64,000 bases of DNA from Patescibacteria group bacterium (GTDB lineage Bacteria > Patescibacteriota > Gracilibacteria > UM-FILTER-43-11). Below, in pieces: positions 42,393-51,244 of the stretch; the stretch's first letter is position 1; the number at the start of each line of letters is the position of its first letter. A program made the position numbers and the translations under genes. The notes under the pieces were generated by a model, which had not been told where the DNA came from, ran no database searches, and saw only the letters and a program-made list of their open reading frames with translations. Location: NCBI GenBank assembly GCA_018817125.1, contig JAHIUN010000006.1, forward strand, positions 1 through 64,000, given 5' to 3'.

Positions 42393-45300
42393 TTAAACGG
42401 TCTTTTCCTTTAAAATCAATCTTTTTATATCTTTTTTGAGAATCTCCACCCAATTGAATCCCAGCTCTTTCATATCAATTTTCAGTTTATCTCCGCTCAC
42501 CAGCCATTTGGGGTTATATTTGAGTAAATTAACTATGGGCTCGGCGGTAACGGAGGAGTCCAAATGAAGAACAATCTGCTTGCCGCCATTGCTCATGGTA
42601 AGGGCTTTTACATGAAGGATGCCAGCCGCTTTGGCAAAAATCTTAATCTTCAAAATTTGGAACAGATTAGCAACCTGCTTATGGAATTGGCCATATTCCG
42701 CGATAAGATCCTCTTTAAATTCTTCAAGAAGCTCAAGAGTGTTAACCGATGAAAGCTTTTGATATACATTGATCTTATCTTTCGTATCAGGAATGTATTT
42801 GTCAGGGATATAGGCCTCCAAAGGCAGCTCAATGGTGACATCTTGTTTCTCTTCTCTCTCCGCAGCCCCCTCACCACCCTGTATGCCCTCAATGGTCTTG
42901 TTGAGCATGCGCAGGAAGTGGTTCACCCCAACCACACGGATGGTGCCATGCTGATTGATCCCAAGAATGTCTCCCGCCCCACGTATCTCCAGGTCGCGTA
43001 AAGCAATCTGGAAACCGGATCCCAGTTCGCTGGCATCCACAATGGCCCGCAGGCGCTTCTTGGCGTCCAGCCGAAGCTGGCGCGCCTGATATAAGAAATA
43101 GGCATGCGCCTGAGTCTTACTGCGGCCGATACGGCCTCGCAATTGGTACAATTGGGCCAAGCCAAAATTCTCCGCATCATCCACAATCAACGTATTGGCG
43201 TTCGGCAGGTCAATGCCGTTTTCGATAATGGTGGAGGAGACCAAAACATCCACCTCTTTGTTTTTGAATTTGACGATACGCGCCTCCAAATCGGTTGGAT
43301 TTAATTGGCCATGAGCCACAATAAATGTAACATCCGGCATCATCTTCCGAAGTTTTTCGGCAATGCTCTCAATGGTCTCTACGCGGTTATGTAAAAAATA
43401 AACCTGCCCATCACGGGCAACTTCTTTCACAATGGCGTCAACAATTAAACGATCACTATATCGTCGCACCTCTGTAATGATCGGGAGCCGTCCGGGCGGT
43501 GGTGTGGTAATGGTAGAAATGTCGCGCAATTTATTAAGTGCCAGATTCAGCGTCCGCGGGATAGGAGTAGCCGTCATAGTTAAAATATCAACCTGGCTGC
43601 GCATGGATTTAAACTTTTCTTTCTGTTTCACTCCAAAGCGCTGCTCTTCGTCAATAATCACCAAACCCAGATCAAGAAACTTGACATCCGGCTGGAAAAG
43701 CCGATGGGTTCCTATAACAATATCTATATCCCCCTTTCTAAGGCGTTCTACAATCTCGCGCTGTTCTTTGTGAGAACGAAAGCGGCTTAACATCTCAACG
43801 CGGGCTCCGAAGCCCTTCAGGCGCCTTAAGAACGTTTTATAATGTTGATCCGCCAGAATGGTGATGGGGGACACAAAAGCCACCTGCTTGCCCCCCTCAA
43901 CAGCTTTGAAAGCCCCTCGCATTGCTACTTCAGTTTTACCAAAGCCAACATCACCGCAAACCAGCCGATCCATGGGCTGGTCAGTTTCCATATCCGCTTT
44001 GACATCCTGAATGGCTTTCATCTGACCGGGGGTTTCCTCGTAGGGGAACCCAGCCTCAAACCGTCGTTGTTCGTCGGTGTCTGGACCATAATTGTGTCCT
44101 TTGACTTTGGCACGCTCAGCGAATAACTCCAGAAGCTCCCTGGCAACTTTCTGAGTTTCTTTTTTAACTTTTATACTGACGTTTTTCCACTCGACAGATC
44201 CCAGCCGGGTCAGTTGAGGTTCATGCTCCTCGCCTCCAACATATTTACTGATCTTGTCGGCCTGGTCAATGGGGACAAACAAGCGATCATTTTCCGCATA
44301 ACCGATCTCCAGGTATTCACGATTGATCTCATCAATAGTCTTAGTGTCCACTCCTAAAAACCGCCCAATACCATGATCTAAGTGCACCACCAGATCGCCA
44401 ACACGAAGGCCTGTTAAAAAATCCAAATTGATTTTTTGCCCTGTTTTTGTACGGGCGGATCTCTTCAGATTGAAGATTTCTTTATCGGTCAACAGCTGGA
44501 TCCTCAGTTCGGGGTTTTGGAAAGAAGTTGGGACGTGTTCCAGCTCACCCGCGTCCACAAGCACAACCTTGGCATCTTTTGTGTTCTTGGTAACATATTG
44601 GATGTTCTCCTCATCCAAAATAGTGCCCAGCTCCCTGACCCGCTTCGTAAGAATGTTGATCTTCCAGCCCCGCTGGATCTTGTCACGCAAATCATTAAGC
44701 AGATCAAAAACGCTGTAATATTTTAAAACAGATAAATAGCGAAGGTGAAAGTGTTGTTCATCGTTTTGGGGAAAGGAAGTGAAGAAAAGTTTTTGGGCGG
44801 GCGTTTTATCAATCGCGTCCAGAAACTCATCTGTCTGCTCGTCGATATCATCAACAACCAACAGATCATCACTTGTCAGGTGGTCTAAAAATACTGTCTT
44901 GCTCGTCCCGGCGACATCAATTGGAAGAAGGTCTGCCCGCGCTAATTTTTCACCCAGCTGTTTTGTTTCCTGGTTGTAGAGCCAGATACCAGCCACGCTC
45001 TCATAGTCGACCTCAATTTTAACTAAGCGTTCAGCATTGGGCGGAAAAACATTAATCACCCCACCCGATCGGCGGTACTCACCCTTCTTAAGGGTCACGT
45101 CAGCGCTAGGCTGATAGCCCATTTGAATCAGGCGATTAAAAAACTCCACAACCCGCATCTCTTGGCCATCAGTCACCACAACACCCTGCTCAACCAACTC
45201 TTCGTGGGTGGGGAGGCTGATATTAATATCTCTGTAGTTCAACAAATATATCCTAGAACCCTTTCCGTTTAGGTTGATAATTGTCTCGGCAATACGATAG

Positions 45301-45569
45301 TCGTCCTGATTTTCTTTCCGAAAATGATCTAGCGCCACCACAAAACGATCAGACCAAAAAGGAAGATTATTTTTGAGGTCGTAAATATCCTTATTGTCGC
45401 CGGAAAGCCAAAAAATATTTTTTGTTTTTTTTACATTTGTATAATCGCTGACCAAATACCCCTTTGCGCTGATATTGCCCACACCAGAAACAACCAATGG
45501 TTGGTTGGGTTGGATGGCTTGGAAAATTTCACTATGAGCCCCCTTTGGGAAATGGGAGTAAATATTCAT
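42393..45569 (-). CDS. mfd: Transcription-repair coupling factor
   Basis: A 1058-residue ATP-dependent translocase that removes stalled RNA polymerase and recruits UvrA. The N-terminal UvrB-homologous part begins FQAIQPNQPLVVSGVG. The RNA polymerase-binding (CarD-like) module has GDLVVHLDHGIGRFLGVDT. The helicase core shows GDVGFGKTEVAMRGAF (Walker A), IIDEEQRFGVKQKEK and TMTATPIPRTLNLAL. The RecG-like motor end has QLYQLRGRIGRSKTQAHAYF. The ATG at 45569 (MNIYSHFPKG) is preferred to a TTG five codons earlier. It is slightly shorter than the E. coli protein. It is followed by the PBP gene 10 bases after its stop. Confidence 0.96.
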   Translation of the reverse strand: MNIYSHFPKGAHSEIFQAIQPNQPLVVSGVGNISAKGYLVSDYTNVKKTKNIFWLSGDNKDIYDLKNNLPFWSDRFVVALDHFRKENQDDYRIAETIINLNGKGSRIYLLNYRDINISLPTHEELVEQGVVVTDGQEMRVVEFFNRLIQMGYQPSADVTLKKGEYRRSGGVINVFPPNAERLVKIEVDYESVAGIWLYNQETKQLGEKLARADLLPIDVAGTSKTVFLDHLTSDDLLVVDDIDEQTDEFLDAIDKTPAQKLFFTSFPQNDEQHFHLRYLSVLKYYSVFDLLNDLRDKIQRGWKINILTKRVRELGTILDEENIQYVTKNTKDAKVVLVDAGELEHVPTSFQNPELRIQLLTDKEIFNLKRSARTKTGQKINLDFLTGLRVGDLVVHLDHGIGRFLGVDTKTIDEINREYLEIGYAENDRLFVPIDQADKISKYVGGEEHEPQLTRLGSVEWKNVSIKVKKETQKVARELLELFAERAKVKGHNYGPDTDEQRRFEAGFPYEETPGQMKAIQDVKADMETDQPMDRLVCGDVGFGKTEVAMRGAFKAVEGGKQVAFVSPITILADQHYKTFLRRLKGFGARVEMLSRFRSHKEQREIVERLRKGDIDIVIGTHRLFQPDVKFLDLGLVIIDEEQRFGVKQKEKFKSMRSQVDILTMTATPIPRTLNLALNKLRDISTITTPPPGRLPIITEVRRYSDRLIVDAIVKEVARDGQVYFLHNRVETIESIAEKLRKMMPDVTFIVAHGQLNPTDLEARIVKFKNKEVDVLVSSTIIENGIDLPNANTLIVDDAENFGLAQLYQLRGRIGRSKTQAHAYFLYQARQLRLDAKKRLRAIVDASELGSGFQIALRDLEIRGAGDILGINQHGTIRVVGVNHFLRMLNKTIEGIQGGEGAAEREEKQDVTIELPLEAYIPDKYIPDTKDKINVYQKLSSVNTLELLEEFKEDLIAEYGQFHKQVANLFQILKIKIFAKAAGILHVKALTMSNGGKQIVLHLDSSVTAEPIVNLLKYNPKWLVSGDKLKIDMKELGFNWVEILKKDIKRLILKEKTV

Positions 45570-45674
45570 TGAAGCAACACACAACAGACAATCCCCCGGC
45601 GGGCGAAGTGCCCCGCCTGGTATTACATATTAAAGATTATTTCCTATGATGTCGGCTGTGGTATTTTGTGAAGA

Positions 45675-46778
45675 TTAAATTTTAAGCGGCATAATAATGT
45701 GAATATAATCATCCTTACCGCTTGTGCGTACAATAGCAGGGGAGGTTTTTTCCCCAAGCTCGATGACAACCTCGCTAGCTCCTATATTACCCAAAACCTC
45801 TAATAAAAACTGTGAATTGAGGGCAATTTCATTCTTCCCCCCCTCCACTTTGGTTTTTATTTCTACCTCACCAACGCCATATTGGGTGGTGTCGGTGGTG
45901 ACCATCACACTAGAGGGGTCGACCTTTAATAAGATTTTATTATTGTTTTCTTTGGCAAAAAGATTAATTCGTTTTAAAACCAGGCTCAACTCGGGAGCGT
46001 TTAGGGTGATTTTGGTTTTGCTGTCCTTGGGAATTACCTGTTGGTAGTTGGGGAACTGCCCCTCGATAAGGCGTGAGGTGATTTTGGTTTTGTTAAAACT
46101 GAAGAAAATCTGGTTTTTAGATATAATAATTTCCACCTTGTCATCCTTTTTTAAAGAAGAAAGAATAGTACCAAGCTCTAATATGGTTTTTACGGGAACA
46201 ATGCAGGAAATATCCCCAATAATGTCAGATGCCTTGATTGTTTTTTCAGCCAAACGATAACTATCAGTGGCTACCATTTTTAATTCATCTTTTGTGACAT
46301 TAAAATAAACCCCGGTAAGAATGGGTCTTGTGGTATTAATGGCTGCGGCAAAAGCCACCTGATTGATCGCCAAAGTAAAATCTTTTACTGAAACAGACAG
46401 GGCTCCCTCTTTTTCAACTGCCGGGATGGCGGGGAACTCATTGGCGGGAATACCTTTAATTTTTGTTTTAGAGTCGTCTGTTTTCACCATAACACTATCC
46501 CCCTCCTCAACAGACACATCCACTTTGTCATCTTTGAGGTAGTTAACATAATTAGTCAAAAGCTTAGAGGGGATGGTGATCTCCCCCTCATTCTGGATGT
46601 CGGCCTCAATCCAATAACTAATGGCAATTTCTAAATCCGTGGTAGTAAAATACAGCTTCTTTCCTTCTGCCTTCATCAACACATTGTTAAGAACAGGGAG
46701 GGTATTATTAACACCAACGGCTTTATTCGTGATGCTTAAGGCTGTGGAAAAGTCTTTTTGTGAACAAGTTAAACGCAT
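45675..46778 (-). CDS. dnaN: DNA polymerase III beta subunit (sliding clamp)
   Basis: A 367-residue clamp with three repeats of the processivity fold. Recognisable blocks are the N-terminal MRLTCSQKDFSTALSITNKAV, LPVLNNVLMKAEGKKLYFTTTDLEIAI, TRPILTGVYF, ATDSYRLAEK and the C-terminal IIMPLKI. Length is normal. No Shine-Dalgarno precedes the ATG. A gene-free region of about 650 bases with DnaA-box-like sites lies immediately upstream. dnaA is not adjacent in this window, unlike the common dnaA-dnaN order. Confidence 0.97.
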   Translation of the reverse strand: MRLTCSQKDFSTALSITNKAVGVNNTLPVLNNVLMKAEGKKLYFTTTDLEIAISYWIEADIQNEGEITIPSKLLTNYVNYLKDDKVDVSVEEGDSVMVKTDDSKTKIKGIPANEFPAIPAVEKEGALSVSVKDFTLAINQVAFAAAINTTRPILTGVYFNVTKDELKMVATDSYRLAEKTIKASDIIGDISCIVPVKTILELGTILSSLKKDDKVEIIISKNQIFFSFNKTKITSRLIEGQFPNYQQVIPKDSKTKITLNAPELSLVLKRINLFAKENNNKILLKVDPSSVMVTTDTTQYGVGEVEIKTKVEGGKNEIALNSQFLLEVLGNIGASEVVIELGEKTSPAIVRTSGKDDYIHIIMPLKI

Positions 46779-47436
46779 TGCCTATAAGAAGTTAGACAAA
46801 ATATTAAGCGGTGTTGGGATGCTACCTCTTTCTTACACCTTTTTTATTTTATTGGTTTTATCAATCCAATGCAAATGGTTTTTGTACTGATGTTTGTTTT
46901 TTATTTTTTAAATATTAATATTCCGTAGTCATATAGGACTCTTGACTAATAAATAAAACATCTTGGTTAAGCAATGGGTACGTTTTTCCTTTTAAAACAG
47001 AGCAAAAGGACGCGTATGAAGAATTATTTTATACAAGAAGGAAAGTCGATTTTGTGTTTAAGGTGAGGCAAAAACAACTACGGATGGTAAAAAACAAAAC
47101 CAACATAACGGCCACAAGCCAAAAACTCAATATTAAATTTTTAGGATTAGGTTGTTTTTGTTCGACAATACGCCCAAAACCCCGGACACAAAAAGTCGAC
47201 AATCAACCACGACAAAATTGTTAACAGATTGTGTATAACTTGTGGAAAACATGTTGAAACAAAACCGAAAAACCCCCAAACAAGCCAGGCATTAAAAATC
47301 CCTTAAATAAGCCAAAAAAACAAAGAGTTGTGCGCAAACCACAAAAACCCAAAAAACTTTTAGCGGGCTTGTGCACAAAAAAACGGAACCCCAATTGTAG
47401 ACATACCAGCATTGTGGAAAATGGACAAGTCTTCTT
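46779..47436. other. Gene-free region with DnaA-box-like sites (possible oriC)
   Basis: No convincing gene in 658 bases. It contains TGTGTATAA (47230-47238), a match to the inverted DnaA box TGTGNATAA. Two TGTGGAAAA sites (47241-47249 and 47413-47421) each have one mismatch to TGTGGATAA. There are also TTGTGCACAA (47369-47378) and TTGTGCGCAA (47328-47337). A very AT-rich stretch at about 46890-46922 could be an unwinding element. Position beside dnaN supports an origin. Skew data are needed to decide. Confidence 0.45.
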
Positions 47437-48537
47437 TTAAAGACGTGCCGCATACACCACATAACGGTGGCTGATTCCATCAGGAGGCCAGCAAGTGTAC
47501 ATGGCCACCTCTTCGTAACCATAATCTGTCATAACCGCGCCAAGCTGTTCGGCGGGCAGAATGTCCTTTTTGTTGATTTGGTAAACGTATCCCTTCTCTT
47601 GATAGTTGATGTAAATAAGATCTCCTATTCCCAGGCGGTCGATTTGGCGTAACAGTTGTTTGTAAGAAGAATTATCCCAGTTATAACCGGAAGAATGACC
47701 AAAAAGCACCATTTTCCCCCCACCCCCCGGCGGAGACAGGTAATGTCCCATCCCGCCCCTCAGGGTGCCCAAAGCTCCGTCGGAATCATATGGGTTAGCG
47801 AAGAAGACATTTACATCGACGATGTCTAAATGAGGAATAGTAATAGTATATTCATTGGAAAAAGGCGGTTGAGTAATGGGAACCTGCGCAAGCCCTTCCT
47901 CCTTAATGGTTTTAATCCGATATAAGATTTCTGAAAACTCTCCCCGCGTCATCAATTGGGCTGGATGATAGAATTTATCAGGATTGATGAGGTGATGGCT
48001 GGACGCATAGTTGAAATAAGGGGCAAACCACTCATGACCCCCAACATACAAAAGGGGGCGCCCCACAAAACGTTCCGAGTGTACATCCGCGCCATAAGAC
48101 TGGAGAATCATCTTCAGGCCCTCGGCAAAGTTGATAGTATTGCCGGGCCCGAACGAACCATCCGGATACCCGTCGACCATGCTGTATTGTTTAGCCATAA
48201 TCACATAGGGCCCGAACCACTCATTAAACGAAACATCGTAAAATGGACTGCCAAAACCGCTTTTAACAAAACTATTCGTCGCCTTTTGAATAAATTCGTC
48301 AGATTTTATGCTCGATACCAAAAGCTTGGCGGCTTCGGCCCGGGAAATCATTTGATCGGGGCGGAAACTACCATCCGAATAGCCGTTGATTACTCCCAAG
48401 TCAGATAGCTGGGTGATGGCCTGATAGTGTTTATAATAAGCGGGCACGTCTGAAAACGTTTTCGCGAACGTCGATAGTGGGATCAGCAGTCCCAAAACCA
48501 AGAGACCTAAATTTTTTAAAATGCGGGGGAAGGACAT
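47437..48537 (-). CDS. SLH-domain sortase
   Basis: A 366-residue secreted protein. A signal peptide (about 1-25, ending LSTFAKTF) is followed by three S-layer homology repeats: FSDVPAYYKHYQAI, GYSDGSFRPDQMISRAEAAK and YPDGSFGPGNTINFAEGLK, plus a third, weaker copy ending LMTRGEFSEIL. The C-terminal sortase fold (about 225-366) has the catalytic triad His281 (LFGHSSGY), Cys349 (AMYTCWPP) and Arg358 (SHRYVVY). The ATG at 48537 is chosen because the 16 upstream codons are not signal-like. SLH repeats would hold the transpeptidase on the cell wall. The LPQTG protein at 52563 is a likely substrate. Confidence 0.92.
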   Translation of the reverse strand: MSFPRILKNLGLLVLGLLIPLSTFAKTFSDVPAYYKHYQAITQLSDLGVINGYSDGSFRPDQMISRAEAAKLLVSSIKSDEFIQKATNSFVKSGFGSPFYDVSFNEWFGPYVIMAKQYSMVDGYPDGSFGPGNTINFAEGLKMILQSYGADVHSERFVGRPLLYVGGHEWFAPYFNYASSHHLINPDKFYHPAQLMTRGEFSEILYRIKTIKEEGLAQVPITQPPFSNEYTITIPHLDIVDVNVFFANPYDSDGALGTLRGGMGHYLSPPGGGGKMVLFGHSSGYNWDNSSYKQLLRQIDRLGIGDLIYINYQEKGYVYQINKKDILPAEQLGAVMTDYGYEEVAMYTCWPPDGISHRYVVYAARL

Positions 48538-48594
48538 AAGCAATAGATGAGACTTATATTTTACAGACTTTGGACAGTTTGTCAATGAAAAATC

Positions 48595-48623
48595 TTGACA
48601 AGAATAAAAAACTATTATAAAAT
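48595..48623 (+). promoter_or_regulatory. Promoter of the 48664 gene
   Basis: TTGACA (48595-48600), 17 bases, TAAAAT (48618-48623). The -35 box overlaps a TTG that could be mistaken for an upstream start codon. The promoter therefore rules out the longer frame and fixes the ATG at 48664. Confidence 0.7.
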
Positions 48624-48663
48624 AAATTACTTAATCTTTAATTTTATAATCAAGTTGCCCCAC

Positions 48664-48993
48664 ATGGACGAATTTTATACACAACTAGCACATGACTGTC
48701 AATTGTGCCAGGCGGCTCAGGCGGCAGAAAGGCAAAAAGCCCAAACGGGAGATTGTTTGGCCGAACAGCGGGCAACCGAACTGAATACTTATCTCACCAT
48801 ATTCCAGAATATCCGGGACGAATTAGCCAGCGGAGACCTTAGTATATATTCCCAAGAAGAATTGGCAGATATGAGGCTAAGTGTTGATGACACCAGAGAG
48901 CGTTTCGTACGTTTGCTGGCTGATCCGCAATATGCTGGCCAAACGGGCAAAATTTTTGCCGAATGGGCCGAAAAAGAATGTAAGGAGCAATAA
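48664..48993 (+). CDS. Small hypothetical protein
   Basis: A 109-residue, acidic, helical protein with no signal peptide or membrane helix. Three Cys residues near the N-terminus (DCQLCQAA, then GDC) and one near the C-terminus (EKECKEQ) may bind metal or form disulfides. I recognise no family. It is driven by its own promoter with a leader of about 35 nt and followed 20 bases later by an HTH-like gene, so the two are probably co-transcribed. Confidence 0.7.
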   Translation: MDEFYTQLAHDCQLCQAAQAAERQKAQTGDCLAEQRATELNTYLTIFQNIRDELASGDLSIYSQEELADMRLSVDDTRERFVRLLADPQYAGQTGKIFAEWAEKECKEQ

Positions 48994-49013
48994 AATTTTT
49001 TAAATTATCAACA

Positions 49014-49427
49014 ATGAGAAAGCCGACAGAATACCAGGAGGAATTACTTAAGGCACTTGTCGGGGCGGCAATCCAAAAACTGAGCCCAAAACAGATTTTG
49101 GATTTAAGCGAAATCCCGACAGATGTCCGACCCGCATTGGCGGACTTGTTTGCGGATTTAAGTGTTTATGTCCAGGGCGATGTTAAGACCGAATTCAATA
49201 TCGAAAGCATCCGCGCGATACGTGAAAGCCTTGGGGAGACGTGGGAAGAGTTGGGGGCAGACTTAAACATACCCGAAACATTTATTCAGAGGTGGTCCCA
49301 CGGTCAGGATACCCCCAGAATACCTACTGAAGTGGTTGAGATCCTGCGTAAAATCAGTTTGGCATTCAACATCAAAAGACCACCCATCTTCAAGCCAAAA
49401 ACAGATGGCGGGACTGACAAAAAATAA
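49014..49427 (+). CDS. Putative helix-turn-helix protein
   Basis: A 137-residue protein whose C-terminal half fits a XRE/Cro-type helix-turn-helix (IRAIRESLGETWEELGADLN followed by IPETFIQRWSHGQDTPRIP). The N-terminal half is helical and may dimerise. It is probably a DNA-binding regulator; targets are unknown. It follows the 48664 gene closely on the plus strand and converges on the nucleotidyltransferase gene (6-base gap), so no terminator fits between them. Confidence 0.7.
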   Translation: MRKPTEYQEELLKALVGAAIQKLSPKQILDLSEIPTDVRPALADLFADLSVYVQGDVKTEFNIESIRAIRESLGETWEELGADLNIPETFIQRWSHGQDTPRIPTEVVEILRKISLAFNIKRPPIFKPKTDGGTDKK

Positions 49428-49432
49428 TGAGA

Positions 49433-50743
49433 TTATTTAAGCCCCTCTTTCATACTGCCTCGGTCTTTCATCGACGCTGTTTTTTTGTTGGGGGTGATTT
49501 TAATCTTTTGATCCAGCAGAACCATCTTGTCATCCGCCACGTCTTTATCTACATACATGCTGCCGCCGATAAAACAGTTTCGTCCGATTTTCACCCCAGG
49601 GTTGGTGCTGGCGTTGATACCCAGGCGTGTGCCGCTGCCAATAAAGGCGCCGAGCTTGCTGCTGCTGCTGTCTTCTTTCTTATTTTTAATGTTGACCTGT
49701 ACGCTCGCTTCATCAAACCTTAAGTTGCCGATTACCGCGCCTGAACCGAATGAAACATTGCTGTCCACCACACTGTCTCCCACATAATTGCTGTGCGTCC
49801 AAACGTCATGGTTTAAGTAACTCCGGGCAACTTCGGTTGAAAAACCAATCACACAGTTCTTACCCACCATGCTGTTCCGGACAAGGGCGTTATTGGCCAC
49901 CACCGCTCCGTCACCGATGTAGGCTGGGCCATGGATAATGGCGTTTCCGAACACCTTTGCGTTGGGTCCGATCACCACATTCCCACGGATGATGGCCTGT
50001 TTGCTGACGTCTGCTTTTTTGTCGATTTTTGGCTCCTGATTGTCCAAAAAATAATTCATCACCTTTAAAATGTCCCACGGAAACTTGATCGGCTGCCATG
50101 TGCCGGTGTATTTAAGGGCTTTTAGCTTGGCTTTGCCCTTTTTAATGTAGGTGTCGAGAGCCCTTTCATACCGCCCATCTGCCTTACCCGTAACTGTCTT
50201 GAGGCACTTAATAAAAGCGGGGAAATCGTTGTAAATATGAAGTACAATATTTACCATATCACTGGGCTCTTTCCCCTCGCCGGGTTTTTCAATCACGTCC
50301 GTAACATTATTTTTTTTATCGACCTTTAAATAGCCTCCGGGGAAGTATTTATTGATCCGTTTGCCGACGATTAAACCATCTTCTGATGACTTGGCGGCTT
50401 GTACCGCCTTCTCAAAAAGGTCATCTCCGAATACATCATTCGCGCTCAGTATCATGATGTTTTTATGTTTAACGGCCTCAGCCCCCGCCAAAACACCGCC
50501 CGCCATCCCGTCTTCCAGCTTCTTTTGTTCAACGACAAGCACGTTTTTATACCCCTTCAGCGCTTTTCCCAGCGCCTCAACATTGTGCTTGTTCCCCACT
50601 ACAACCACGTCGCGCATATTGGCCTTTTTAAGGGCTGCCAATCGATGTTCAATAAGTGGTTTTCCGGCAAATTCCAATAAATTTTTATCCGCAATCGGAT
50701 CCAAACGGGTTGATTGGCCCGCGGCCAATAAGATAACTTGCAT
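49433..50743 (-). CDS. Bifunctional sugar-1-phosphate nucleotidylyltransferase / left-handed beta-helix protein
   Basis: A 436-residue GlmU-like enzyme. The N-terminal nucleotidyltransferase has LLAAGQSTRLDPIADKNLLE, FAGKPLIEHRL, NDVFGDD and VIEKPGEG. From about residue 245 a left-handed beta-helix of hexapeptide repeats follows (VIGPNAKVFGNAIIHGPAYI and later GVKIGRNCFIGGS). It probably activates a hexose- or hexosamine-1-phosphate for glycan synthesis. An acetyltransferase activity would need residues I cannot confirm. It resembles archaeal-type bifunctional enzymes more than standard GlmU. A run of Ser (KEDSSSSKLG) is encoded by repeated TGC triplets. Confidence 0.9.
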   Translation of the reverse strand: MQVILLAAGQSTRLDPIADKNLLEFAGKPLIEHRLAALKKANMRDVVVVGNKHNVEALGKALKGYKNVLVVEQKKLEDGMAGGVLAGAEAVKHKNIMILSANDVFGDDLFEKAVQAAKSSEDGLIVGKRINKYFPGGYLKVDKKNNVTDVIEKPGEGKEPSDMVNIVLHIYNDFPAFIKCLKTVTGKADGRYERALDTYIKKGKAKLKALKYTGTWQPIKFPWDILKVMNYFLDNQEPKIDKKADVSKQAIIRGNVVIGPNAKVFGNAIIHGPAYIGDGAVVANNALVRNSMVGKNCVIGFSTEVARSYLNHDVWTHSNYVGDSVVDSNVSFGSGAVIGNLRFDEASVQVNIKNKKEDSSSSKLGAFIGSGTRLGINASTNPGVKIGRNCFIGGSMYVDKDVADDKMVLLDQKIKITPNKKTASMKDRGSMKEGLK

Positions 50744-50782
50744 GGTTGTGGTGGTTAGAACGGGTTTATTTTACCACATAGC

Positions 50783-50826
50783 TAAGTTTTTAATTTATAA
50801 TTTGAAATTTTTATTCAATTTTTAAT
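50783..50826. repeat. 44-bp inverted repeat, left arm
   Basis: It begins TAAGTTTTTAATTTATAATT and is the exact reverse complement of 51201-51244. The arm ends three bases before the four-helix-bundle gene's stop-codon end (50829). Confidence 0.9.
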
Positions 50827-50828
50827 TC

Positions 50829-51197
50829 TTATTTTGAAGAACTATAAATTTTAGCAAAAATTAAGATTAATTCATGTGCCTCTTTTAAAATGACACCCCC
50901 AGCCTCTTTGGTGTCAGGATTGGTGCCAAAAAGCAATCTCAGCCAGTATTGAGTCTCCTTTGCTTCCTTTTTGCAAATAGCAATTTTGTGTTTAAAGTCT
51001 CGTTTGGGTTCAGCACCATTGGCTTCTCGATAATTCGCACCAATACTGGTACTTGATTTTAAAAGTTGCCTGATAATATTTTCATTATATATAGTTGTTT
51101 TAATGTTTTTAATGAAATGGATTAGGCTAATAGCAAAATGTTCTGTGCGATCTTCCAGATCATATTTTTTGCCATTGGGGTTTTCAAAATTGGACAT
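50829..51197 (-). CDS. Four-helix bundle protein (S23/IVP family) inside a perfect 44-bp inverted repeat
   Basis: A 122-residue member: DLEDRTEHFAISLIHFIKNI, LLKSSTSIGANYREANGAEP, FKHKIAICKKEAKETQYWL and a final HELILIFAKIYSSSK helix. The ATG at 51197 is three bases inside the right arm and the stop is two bases inside the left arm. The unit is therefore little more than the gene plus its two arms, about 460 bp. An RNA across it would close a 44-bp stem with the gene in the loop, the same geometry as 23S rRNA intervening sequences that carry this family. Confidence 0.9.
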   Translation of the reverse strand: MSNFENPNGKKYDLEDRTEHFAISLIHFIKNIKTTIYNENIIRQLLKSSTSIGANYREANGAEPKRDFKHKIAICKKEAKETQYWLRLLFGTNPDTKEAGGVILKEAHELILIFAKIYSSSK

Positions 51198-51200
51198 TTG

Positions 51201-51244
51201 ATTAAAAATTGAATAAAAATTTCAAATTATAAATTAAAAACTTA
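51201..51244. repeat. 44-bp inverted repeat, right arm
   Basis: It begins ATTAAAAATTGAATAAAAAT. It also contains the last two sense codons and stop (51234-51236) of the neighbouring ComEC-like gene, so it reaches into that gene's 3' end. A related palindrome without a gene lies at 62785-62868. Confidence 0.9.

Noticed and set aside
47221-47522. Two short minus-strand frames in the dnaN upstream region
   Set aside because: They are Phe/Leu/Cys-rich by base composition, overlap each other and the sortase end, and lack start signals.
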